64,000 nucleotides of DNA, taken from Paralvinella palmiformis (Eukaryota > Annelida > Polychaeta > Terebellida > Alvinellidae). Each line of letters starts with the position of its first letter. Position 1 is the first letter of the stretch. A model generated the notes under the pieces. The model was not told where the DNA came from. It worked only from the letters and a program-made list of their open reading frames with translations, and ran no database searches. Shown piece by piece: positions 13,301-25,900 of the stretch. A program made the position numbers and the translations under genes. The DNA is taken from NCBI GenBank assembly GCA_025642065.1, contig JAODUP010000084.1, forward strand, positions 932,001 through 996,000, in the 5' to 3' direction.

Positions 13301-15644
13301 CTGCATAGATGAAATTTCTATAATAAACATAATAATAATAATAGTAATAATCAGATTGTTATTTATGAGACTGATTATCTCAACCTGAAAGATGTAGAGA
13401 CTATTTTAAGACCTCCCCACAGAGATTAATTTTGATAATGCTGGATGCCTGTCTTGGTGGTAGTGAGAGTGAATTGTATTCTCAGCCACGATTTTTTTCT
13501 GAATGGAAAATACCCCTCCCTCCCCATATCATCAGCATGTGTGTCATCACTGTGATCTGGTCGAGGTGCTCGGCAGAATATCATTAATCAATCATGTTGT
13601 TGTTGATGTTCCAGGTATACCACGTCTGACAGGTACGGGTACAGTGACTGTACTTGTTGAGGACGATAACGACAATTCTCCACAGTTCCAGTATGCTCAT
13701 TACGTGGCCAGGATCCAGGAGAACCTGCCACCTGGATCTGATGTAGTACAGGTGTATGCCATAGACAGAGATCAGGATAAGAACGCAGAGATCAGGTGAG
13801 TGTTGGACGAGTTCAGGTGAATGCAACATGAGTATGTTTCGGACTCGTTTACAATGATTACGCTTGATTACAAGTCAGTTATCAGTTAGACCCACACACT
13901 CAAAATACAGCCAGCTGCTGACAAATTAAATACATACCAGCTGCATTTATAGCTCCTAATTACAGCTGGTTCCATTCATCTTAAAACATATACCATATTG
14001 TCTCCATCTTGCGGAGAGGTTCAGTGAGTAATTGCGTAATTATATAATAAATACAGGTATTTTAGCTATTGATGACTAATAACCAGGCATCAGTAGATTA
14101 AATGTACAATTTGCAGCAAGCATACACTAAGCTGAATTTGAGGAATAGTTGGTCCATAAAATAATTCAGATTTTGATAAAGTTTCCTTCGTCAGCTAATT
14201 CCTGACAGAGACAGACATCAGCCACTGATACAGTTTATGAATAGAGTAAAACTGGACCATTCCTCTAAAACACCCATCTGGTCCTTTCTGGTTATCTGGT
14301 CCAATCCAATGGACAACATCATGTTGTAGGTATGAGGAGATATGTGTCTTCAGTGATACACATATGATGATAACCTTTTTATTGAGTTCTTAAATTTAGT
14401 TTTGTGAAAATATATCAGAGTTGCAGCTTTGTATAGATTTTAAAAATTATTTTCGTCTAGCCTCAAATGGTAGACTATGCAATCAACATACTGTATTTTT
14501 ATGCACTGCAACTTCAATTTAGCTTGAAATAATATTGATTGATTGACTGACTGATTGAACAAACCTTAGTCAGAGATTTATGTAATCAGGTCAGCAATGA
14601 GCGAGTCAAATAGCTGACTTAATTAGGAAATGTTGCTGTGTAAGACATGCATAAACAAAATGTCTATTAAATTATATAATTTGGATGCTGATACATATGT
14701 ATCTGTCTGAACATCTCTGTATTGGATGTACAAAGTATACTTAAGAGATAAGAAATGTGAGTTAAAACAAATTAATGCAAGTCATTTTTGATATATCTGT
14801 TCTCTTCAATATATGTCAGACTAGTTCGGTGTCATCATTTGTTGAGTAACTACTGCACTTGTGTGTGTGTGCGCGCGCGCGTGTGTGTGTGCGCGCATGC
14901 GCGTGCGTAGATAAATTCAAACAGAAAAGGTCCGTGCACGGTACAGTCCGTCTTCATACAGACATCTGCCTGGCTGCTTCCAGAGTTGTGTAACAAACAG
15001 CTGATACGTGTGTGTGTGTGTGTGTCGGCTCTGGCTAGTAGAGTCCCTTTGGTTGTGTTTGCTCGTATCCCTGTCACCTGGTATTAGCTAGAGGTTAAGG
15101 AGGTTTTGAGGGCTTTAGCTGAACCTCCAGTTGTTGACCATACATCATCCGACCACTAGCTAACACTTTAGGTATTTTGGTTTGGCATAAGGTCTTCATC
15201 AGTTCAGCCATTACCATGTTTTGGGTACACAGACCGGTGTTGATGGTCTTCTGTAGGACTTCGGGCTAATATGAGAATAATGTTTAATGTTTTGCATTCC
15301 TCCTCAAGTGGGCTCGTCTCCTCTTGAATGAGTTTGTCGTAGAATCTTTTAAGTCGCCGTGAAAATCTTTTATCAAGCTTTCTAATACAACTTCACGCTA
15401 TCAGGTTAATGTCCCCTGTGTGTGTGCGCGCGCTGGCGAGCGCGTGTGTGTAGTCATAGTCATAAAATGTTTGATTACACAAATAGCTTGGGATTTAACC
15501 TGTCAGCTTGTTGGAGTGATGGCGCCATTCATGTTGGCTTACCTGGAAAATACCGACTATTGTGAGGATGTCATATGTGGGCAGAAATTGTCCTTTGGTT
15601 GTCAGTAACACACAGACAGGCAGTGTAGTCAGATTGACAAGCAT

Positions 15645-15694
<50 letters not shown>

Positions 15695-15975
15695 ACACAG
15701 AGGGATTTTTTTTACCTTAGAGAGTTGTCCCTTGATCAATGTGACCAATGCGGAGGCTAAATAGCTCAACAACAACAGCAACAACAACACACGCATATAT
15801 GCATGCATGTGTGCGTGCACACACATACACACACACATACATATATAATATACACACACACACAGGGATTTGTTTCCTTAGAGAGTTGCCCCCCTTGATC
15901 ATGTGTCCCAGGTGTGACCAATGCAGAGGCTAAATAACTCAACAACAACAACACAGGCATATATGCATACATGCG

Positions 15976-16018
<43 letters not shown>

Positions 16019-16903
16019 TGGGTTGATGTGAGGAGGGTTGGTTCTGAGTAAGTGTAACCTCCTGCTTGTGGTAACAGAAAAAAAACTTTAATCATTAATG
16101 TATAATGTGGAAAAACCTACCTGGATCAGGTCGGGCTCATATTATCTGGACACTTATACCACTTTCTGGAGTGGACTCCCGTGAAGTATGTTAACTAATA
16201 TACAACGGCCAATGATTTAAATGGCCGCCACCATTGAGATAATTGCATGAAATATTAGCCACGAAAACATGCCTGAATTAAAATCGATACAGGTAGCACA
16301 ACATGGTGGTATTGTCATGAGATAACTCTTGGGAGTATAATGCCATCCATTTTGGAGAATGGACTGCGCATCAGAATATACTGATACAAGTAATATCACC
16401 TGCTTCTGTGGCAGCTGACAGGCCTGTCCGTTTCAAGTGTGTTTTATCTTGGATGGAGTTGTATGCAGAGCTCCATGCCTGTATGGATTAATGTTCTTAT
16501 GGCCGGCCATTGCTGTAACGTACTTCTTTTGTGTATCCCCAGTTATTCCCTTGTCAGCAATGGTGACGGCAAGTTTGACATCGATTCAGCGACAGGTCAA
16601 GTCTCCACTGCCGTGGAGCTTGACAGGGAGGACACAGAGAGCTATACGTTGGTTGCAATGGCCATGGATTTTGGCAGCCTACCCCACAGCAGCACAGTGA
16701 CCGTGACAGTATCTGTCCTGGATGCCAATGACAACAGCCCAGTATTCAGAGAAGGCAATTACAATGTTTACATCCGGGATCCTACCACCACCGGTTAGTG
16801 ATTTGGAAGTGTGGTATATTTGTGTGTTGTGTATGTTTGTTTGTGATAAATGTGTTGTGTACATTTTAAGTGGCATGTGTTTATCTATTATTTACACTTT
16901 TCC

Positions 16904-16941
<38 letters not shown>

Positions 16942-19900
16942 ACAGGTGCGCACCCTACTTACGTAAAACATGAATGTTATATTTCTTTCTTCAGTGAAAT
17001 ATTAATTACTGTATATTCATGTCAGTGCACTGGAATTTGTGTTTTTGTGTGCGTGATTGTTTTGAAATGGATAATTATAATTGAATCAATTTATTTATTT
17101 TGTTCAAATTTTTTCCAGGCTTATTTATTATTGGCGTTTTAGCCATTGACGGTGACAGTGAGGAGAATGCTGACATTACTTACTCCCTGTTTGATAATAA
17201 AGATGTCAGTAACTTCGACATCAACCCAGAACGTGGCATTATCACAGCACACAATGATTTATCATCAACAGCATCACCTGCTGGCTATACCTTCAGGGTC
17301 AGAGCAGCTGACAAGGTATGGATATATAAATATATACTTGTCTATCTGTTTCATTGTCTAGATGGTGTAATTAAGTACAAGTGTTTTAAAATCTAGGTCC
17401 TTATCTATAAGTATTAGCGAGTGCAATTTAAAACTATTTTATCATTTCATAAAGATGAAATGTTGGTGGTATTTATTTATTTTTTAATATTTATGTAACA
17501 TTGACTTGATAACAATATAAATCGCCTGTTTGGTGTCATGGGTAGAGTGTGGGACTAATTACGTATGGTTATGGTCATGAGGTTCGAATCCCGGCCATGG
17601 CACCACAGTAGAAGGAATGTTTCATCCAACCAGGCAACTGGCAAGGTTTTCTCCTCTGAATAGGCCATATATAGTAAACTCTAAATTTATTCAGAATTAA
17701 TTCCGATGGTGAAGCTGTAAATACAGACAATATGCCTCTACCTCATTTGAGGTTGTTAGCCATGTAAAATAACTACCATTTCATTTTCAGCCATTATTAT
17801 TATATAATAGATCTATACGTTTAAAAGTATGCCCATAATTATTTGATATTCCACCAGCTTAATCAGCACAGCCTCTATGTTTGAGTGGTTGAGGAACCTC
17901 CTCCCCCACCACTCACAGGGGAGCAGTACGGAAAGATGGAGCCGAAATACCCTGAGGGTGGTCACTGCCAGAGTGTTTTACGTCCTCAGGGGTGTTTTTA
18001 ACGTCCCCCCTTTTTTTAAATAATTCAGTGGAGACGGCATCGCCATTTAACGTAGTCGGCCACCCACGATGTAGTGAGCCGAGAAATTAATCCCTGGAAA
18101 AGTTTCGACCTTTTACGGGGTTCGAACCTGCGATCGTTGGCACCAAGTGCCGGATGCTTAACCGCTAGGCCACCGGAGCTCACTGGGTAATGTAAGTGGA
18201 TTTTCTGTCTTATTTCAGGGCCAGAATCCACGTCTAGATGAAACCTATGTCACAGTGAAGTTTCTACCCGAGGAAGGCCAGTTTCCTGTGATTACCTCAA
18301 CTGAGCGATCATTCCGGATCTCAGAGAACACCGAGGTCGGTCACTACGTCACCACGATCAGTGCTGTATCATCCAAGCCAGGTGCTAAGTTGACCTTTCA
18401 CATCTCTGGTGGAAACACTGCCGAATCGTTCATCATTCAGCCAACCACTGGTGTCCTGACCTCGCAGAAGTCACTTGATTACGAAATGATGAAGAACTAT
18501 AACCTCTGGATAGAAGCTCGAGATGATTCCACACACCCACTATCTGATTACGTCATGTTAAACATAGATGTTGAGGATGAGAATGACAATTGGCCAGTGT
18601 TTGATCATTTGTACTACGATGCCGCTGTGTTGGAGAACAAGGGATCTGAGAGCAGTGTCATCAAGGTGATGGCCACGGATGCCGATTCTGGTGACAATGG
18701 ACGAGTCACCTTCAGAATCGTCGGTGACGGTGGCAACAGCGAGTTCAGGATTGATCCAGACACTGGTGATATTCACACACGGCAGATGCTCAACAGGGAG
18801 GCTGTCGACTTATACCAACTGGTGGTGGTTGCTTCAGATAATGTAAGTTTTCCTTGACAGGTTTTTATAGCAATTCTCCTGTAGTGTAAAGTTTCAGTTT
18901 GTCCTAGGTTCATGCTACTGTTATCATTTCTCTTATGATATGCATTACCCTGAATGCTCTCTGAATCTCTGCCATTCTTTAACAGGGAGCTGAGAAGAAG
19001 TCGGCTACAGCGACTGTAGATGTTAGGGTTTTAGATGTGAATGACAATCCACCAAAATTCTCCGGCCTTTTCAGCACTGGCATTCCAGAAAATGCTCCCA
19101 TCGGTCAATCAGTAATTCGCATCACATGCACTGATCAGGACATCCAGCCTAATAACATAATTACCTACTCGATTAATAGCAACGAATTTGAAATAGGTCA
19201 TTCATCGGGTGAGATAACCGTAAAACATCATTTAGATAGAGAATTGAAGGATTCCTACACCTTACGAGTTTATGCCAATGATGGCTCGTTCCAAGCGGAG
19301 ACCGATGTTGTCATCGACATTCTTGATGTCAACGATAACGCTCCCAGCTTCACTCAGGGTTCTTACACATTCAGCTTAGTGGAGCAGGAGCCTTCTGGTA
19401 CCTATATAGGTAACATCCATGCCACAGATCGTGACATCAGTGGACCTAATTCTGTTGTATACTATCGCCTCGGTGAGGCATCTGAATTCTTCAAGGTCGA
19501 CGCCCAGACTGGGAACGTCACATCACGGATGGTCTTCACCTACAGGAATGTCACATTTGTGGGATTTTCAGAGAACATCTACCATATAAACATACTTGCC
19601 ATAGATCAGGGTGATTCGCCATTACAGAACAAAGTTCCTGTTACAATAGAGATTAAACCTGCAAACAAACACCCCCCACAGTTCGATCAGCCAGAGTACA
19701 GTGTGCCTGTTGCCGAAGATGCAGTAATAGGCCAGACGATCTTTCAGTTGAATGCAAGGTTAGTAATGTTAATGAAATGTTTTGGAAACAAATTAAAAAA
19801 TATGGGGAAAAGTGATATTTTCAGGATTTCACATTACAAGAAAAGTGTATTTTGTTATTTTTCAGTGATCTGGACTTTGGTGTTAATGCTGAAATTGAAT

Positions 19901-22900
19901 ACCACAAGCTGGATGGTAATGGAACTTCTCATATCAGCATAAACAATGCAACAGGTCAGTTTCTTCTCTAATATGATAATAATTTGTTGTAGATTGATTG
20001 ACAATGTGTCACATCCTTTTTATATTGCATACTTATTTTGTTGCTTGCTTTTTTCAGGCATCATGACAGTGGCCAATTCTTTGAGTGGCCTAGCACGACA
20101 GGAGTTCTGGATCCGCATAGAAGCAAGAGACAAAGGCTTACTTGCCAAGTCATCAACCACCATTGTTATACTAAAGGTGGCTGAGGTCAATCGACATGCC
20201 CCACGGTTCACCGGTGATATGGTGTTTCAGGTGACGATCCCTGAAGATAAAGCACTGGGCTCCATAATTGCCACAGTCAGTGCCACTGACCAAGACACAG
20301 GACAGAATGGTCTTGTTTCGTATTATATTACTGGTGGTGATCCTGATCAGCAGTTTTCCATTGATGAGAGTGGAGGTTGGCTGAGAGTCAGTCAGGCCCT
20401 GGATTATGAAGTGAGGCGTGTTCATTATCTAAACATGACAGCAAGAGATCGTGGCCTTCTGCCGAAAGAGTTGACGAAATTGTTCACCATTTATCTGACT
20501 GATGTAAATGACAGCCCACCTCAGTTTGGTGCCATGTTGTATAATGGTAGCATCCAGGAGAATGCTTACAGTGGTACTGTGGTCCTTGATATGAATGCAA
20601 CTGATGCAGATACACCAGACAATTCTATTGTCGCTTACTCATTAATGGGCGCGAGCAACGTGTTGAACATCTTCACCATTAATGACACAACAGGTGTAAT
20701 CAGATCTCAGGGTGCCATAGACTATGAGAAAGACCAGACATATGCTGTTACAGTCAGAGCCATCAATCCCGGTACAAGTCTCTCAGGCAGCACTGAGGTC
20801 AGCATCAGTGTAATAGGTGTGAATGAGTATGTGGCACATTTTACTAAGGAAGAGTACACATTTGTGGTCAGTGAGTCTTCAGATCCAGGCAGTTCAGTTG
20901 GTGTCGTCAGTGCAACTGATAATGATCTGGGTGTTGATGGAAAGGTGAAGTACTACCTGGTCGGTGACAGTAACATGAAGGGTTTCTCACTGGATCCAGA
21001 CTTGGGCCTGCTGACCATCTCCAGTTATGTGGATCGAGAGGCAGCCTCTGAAGTGAATCTGGACATCTTGGCGAAGAATGAAGGTCCAATCCATGGAAAT
21101 GACACATCCAGTGTAGCAGTACGTGTAGTGATCCGAGACTCTAATGATCCTCCACGTTTCACGCAATCAGTTTATGAAGCAGATGTTAAAGAAGATGTGC
21201 CCCTCCAGTCATCAGTGATACAGGTGGTGGCTGTTGACAATGACGTCCTCCAGAATGATCGCACATTCTCCTACACAATTCTTGCTGGTAATAAAGATCA
21301 TCAATTTGAGATAGAGGCCGACTCCGGCTGGATCAAAACCATAAGCAGTCTAGACAGGGAAATGGTGGATCAATACACATTGAAAATTGGAGCAGTTGAC
21401 AGGGGAACACCACCAAAAACAGGTTTGGCTGAATTTTTATCATGTTTTCATACGACAGAATGACAAAATAAATTCTCTTTTTTATAAAATGAATGAAAAT
21501 ATATGTGATTGTCAAAAATACCATTACAAATCAGTAATATCATTAAATTATTCTAACACCCGGTAAAGGTTATTTATTATTTTATAGGCAATAATCTCTC
21601 TATTATTTTTATCATAGGTACATCAAGTGTAAAACTTTGGGTTGCTGATGTCAATGATAATGGACCACATTTCAGCCCAGATATCCCTGTGGGGCATATC
21701 CTAGAGGAACAAGATCCATACACGGATGTGATTATGACCTTGACAGATTTTACCTTTGACCATGACCTTCCACCACAGGGTCCATTCACTTATACCCTAA
21801 AGAGTCAGGTGGACACATTCGATGTGGCAATATCAACAGGCCAGGTGAAATCAAAAGTGAAGCTCAACCGTGAAGGGATGGCGGGTTACTTAGTTACAGT
21901 TGAGGTGATGGATTCGGGAACTCCAATGATGAGCTCAACACTGACCTTCAGTGTCCAGGTTGATGACATCAATGACAGTCCGTCATCTCCACGGCCACTC
22001 AACATCCATATATATGCCTTTCAGGGTCGCTTTCCCGGTGGCAAAATTGCTGATGTAAAACCAGTAGATCCAGATGTCAGTGGTGAATATAAGTGCAGCC
22101 TGACCAGTGGCAACACTAATTTATTCAGCATTCCCGCGTTATGCGACCTTCATCTGGCTCAGGTACAAGATATGAGCGATCAGAATATCAACATTCGCGG
22201 CAGTGATGGTGTCCATTCTGTGGTGGACTATCCTGGCCAAGTTGCTTTTAGTAGGTTCGATGAAAACACGATGATGAACAGTGTCGTGATCGTACTGTCC
22301 GACATCAGGGTGAAGCAGTTCCTGGATGACTCCTATGTGAGCTTTCTGACTGCGATGAACAGCGTGTTCTCTGATGCCACTGATGTGCTGCTGTTTGCCA
22401 TGGAAGAAGTGAAAGAAGAGAATCACATCAATCTGTTTGTGTCCGTTCAGAGGACACTTGGAAGCTACATGTCAAAAGCGGAAGTAACGCAGAGAGTGCT
22501 GACCAATGAGAACACGTTAGAGAATGCTGCCAATGTTCAAATAGCCTCGGTCAATGAGGATCCGTGTACTGGTGTCCCTTGCGAGAATGGAGGCATCTGT
22601 AGCTATGAAGTTACGTTCAGTGAGACCATCTCCATCGCTGATAGCACGAGTATCGTGTTCACCTCTCCGACTATTCGTCAGGACGTCCGGTGTGCCTGCC
22701 CGGACGGTTTCCAGGGTGATAAGTGTGATGAGCCCATCAATCAGTGTGAGAACAAACCATGCCAAAACGGTGGCACTTGTGTTAACTTGGATCCGGGGAA
22801 ATACCAGTGTAATTGTCTGCCCTCTTGGACGGGAACACGATGTGAGCAGGACGTCAATGAATGCAACCAGTCGGTCTGTCAGAATGGCGGCACATGCATC

Positions 22901-25900
22901 AACACAGCTGGTTCGTACAGCTGTCTGTGCTTAGCTCAGTTCACTGGGCAACACTGTGAACTAACTTTGGATCCGTGTGCCTCGGGTCCATGCCTGAATG
23001 GTGCCACCTGCCTCACAACATCGGATGGATCTTACAGTTGTCAGTGTAGCTATGGCGACCGCGGACGGAACTGTGAAATAACCTCTAAAGGATTTCAGGC
23101 CTTGTCCTACCTACAGTACAAGGTGTCTGTTCACAGACAGGTGAACTTCATGACCCTAGAGCTGGCAACAACATCCAGTTATGCCCTGCTACTCTACTAT
23201 CCGGGAGGCAATGGGGATTTTCTTGCTCTTGAAATCATTTCAGGTATAGCACAGTTGTCGTTCAAGATGGGAACTGATGCAACCGTCAGGGTGACCGTAC
23301 CGAAACGGATTGATGATGGAAGGTGGCACAGAATTGAAGCTGAGAGAACTGGCAAGGTGAGATTTAAAATTGTATTTTCGTAATATAAACTGACATTGCA
23401 CGCACTTGATGCTTGCGGGTGGCATTTTGTGATTCGTATAAATTAATAAAGATTAGAATTTAATCAGAAAATAAAGTTATTTAGTTTTGCATTTAAATCT
23501 GGAAAACAAACAATTCGGGCAACATTACACAGGAGGTGGTTCACTCATAATGACCGTTATTTGATGAATTTTGAATCACTGCTCAATCTCAGTCCTCTTG
23601 TTTGTTTCAGGTTGGTAGCCTAAGGGTATCCGATTGTCCAAACAGCGAGATTCAATGCAGCGATTGTCTGACCTCTGACACGACCTGTTTCAGTCAAGCA
23701 GCTGGACAAACCATTCAGTAGGTGTCAACCACGTATAGATGGATTGTACTTGTCCTTGTCTCCTTATTCGCGTTTTCTGTTTAGCCTGGACGTTGGACTT
23801 GTTCTCTTGGAAGGCGGGACTACACCAACTCGCCCCATCATCATCCGGGCGCAGTAAGAAGCCCCGTAATAGAGTTGAGCATTTTTTTACGAGGGCCTTC
23901 CTGGACAGCCATGTAATTTGTTGTAAATTCTGAATTGGAGCTACACATTTACTGCTCGCTATATATATATGGCTTGTTACCTTCTGTCGTCAGTGGTTAC
24001 AGGGGGCTGTAAATAAACTTTTTTTTATAACAGTAGTTACCTACTGATAAGAAAACCCGCCAGTAGGGGTTGTAAATCTGAGTCGGGTGTGATTTCGGTG
24101 GCTTGGATCAAAGTTTAGCTTACTCTTACTAAACGGTATTTTATTGACATCTTATCGGTTTATGATCTCTCAGCCAAAACGGGCCAGGATAAACCCCCCC
24201 CCTTTACTAAGCACTTCGTTATCAACTTATTATTTCCGTCTACCGTTATTGAATTTAGCAGTTAATACCGTTACCTCAGTGTAGTGGTACACTGTAGTGT
24301 AGTATAGAAATTTATTCTCTCTTTCTATATATATATATATATATATATATATTGGGAAAATAAATTTGTCTGCTTAACCCTTCTTAAAATTTTAATAATC
24401 GGATTATTTGTTGACACATCCTGCGAAAATATATAATGTTTAGACTTCGCTTGTTTAATGTATTAAACTAGAATAAAGAAAGTATTTTGTAAAGATGTGT
24501 GGTTGCATTGTTGCGTGCCAGACAGTGGACTTTTCCATTAATGGGGGTGTTAATTTTCTGAGCCGTGCCACGTATAGCAGAGGTGAGCCACTTGACGACA
24601 GTGGCTCCACCTGCTGAATGGTAACAGATAAGCATCTGCTGTGTGGGCTTTTATATTATTTGCTGATTGCATGTTTCTGGGTGGATATGAACTGCTAAAA
24701 GGACATCTCTTCTCTGTCTCTTTACAGATACATGGACACGACACCAGACCTACTTTATATAGGCGGTGTAGCCAATATTGAGACGCTTCTCCTGTATCCA
24801 GGTCATGTGACATCACATGATTTCAGTGGTTGTATGAGAGATTTCCTCATCAATGGCAAAGACCTCCAAGAACAGACGCCCATTGCATCCAGTGGCATTG
24901 CAGCTACATGTCAGCGTTCTGAGGAGGGAGTGTGCATGGTGAACGGAAAAGACGTCTGTGAGAATGGAGCGACCTGCATAGATGAATGGGACACATATCG
25001 TTGCCAGTGTCCGGATGGTTACACTGGGATAAACTGTGACCAACGTATGTTTTTTTAAGAACATCAAAAATGTATCATTTTGTTCTCAGGCTATAAAATA
25101 GTTTATTTCTAATGTGTTTTATGATTGAACTGTCGTGAAGACTATTGGGATTAATCTAGCCAATTTTCTACTATTTGTTCCAATCAGTGGTGTCGAGTTT
25201 TGCCTTTAGTCCTGGCGCTGTGGTCTCATACACCCAAAGAGAGAGCTACCATAGAGATCAACTTATTGCACAGCAGTCTACCAGGGTGAAAAGGTCAAGT
25301 GACAGCCATGTCATATCCTTGACCTTTGTCACAAAGGTCAAGAATGGGTCACTATTCTACTCTAGGGCACCTAGTGGATACATGCAGATCTATGTAAGTT
25401 CAGTTCAATGAATGTTGTATTGATTCTGTAAATTTGTTTATTTGGTGTATGATCCATTCATCTGGTTCAGATGTGGCAGGCATAACTTAGAAGTCTTTAT
25501 TAATTTATCCCATCCAGATGATGAATGGGAAAGTGGGATACAAAACATGGACTGCTGGTTCTGGCCATGATCAGTCGATGTTGGTGGAGAAGGATGCTTC
25601 AGATTCAGAAGTGCACAATGTTACTTTCCGTATACAAGGTACGCAGTTACTAATAATTCTTGTGATTCACAAATTTCACATGACATGCAGCTGTTGATGT
25701 TTCTGTTGCTGCCAGTGAGCCTCTCCCACTGGATAGTGGTGTACCTACATGGGCTAACTGGTAGTGTGGTCGGTCACAGATTTATGGCATCTGGATTCAC
25801 ACCCTGCCTGGGCTATGTCTGAAGGCAGTTTCTTATCATTACTTTTGAAGGTCACACAGCCCATTTAGCTTAGCACGTGCACAAAAGTGGTCACAAAACA

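Larger units (their letters stand above)
515..13614 (+). other. 13.1-kb intron of the FAT4-like gene
   Basis: The exons on either side join in phase (…AVDSG / IPRLTG…), so no coding exon is missing here. Contents: AT/GA and GT microsatellites, an 18-bp palindrome (2572–2589), a 20-bp direct duplication (5589–5628), a G run (about 6606–6619) and a 25-bp minisatellite (about 10,990–11,390). CpG dinucleotides are conspicuously common from about 1.2 to 13 kb and scarce after 13.8 kb. No open frame inside has recognisable protein features. The interval may carry enhancers or an internal promoter; that is inference only. Confidence 0.85.
13796..16542 (+). other. FAT4-like intron with GT/CA tracts and an imperfect tandem duplication
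   Basis: No coding signal is seen. It holds an alternating GT/GC tract at 14,861–14,910 and CA tracts at 15,648–15,699 and 15,976–16,017. Two diverged copies of a block carrying a GACCAATGC(G/A)GAGGCTAAATA segment lie between about 15,690 and 16,015. That segment resembles the tail of the tRNA-headed SINE seen at 45,028 and 32,534. Confidence 0.7.

Noticed and set aside
17525..17605. Functional tRNA gene
   Set aside because: Only the acceptor ends pair; anticodon and T stems fail, so it is a tRNA-derived relic.
23719..23721. In-frame TAG at the end of FAT4 exon j
   Set aside because: A GTAGGT donor just upstream removes it and restores the frame into exon k, so it is intronic, not a premature stop.
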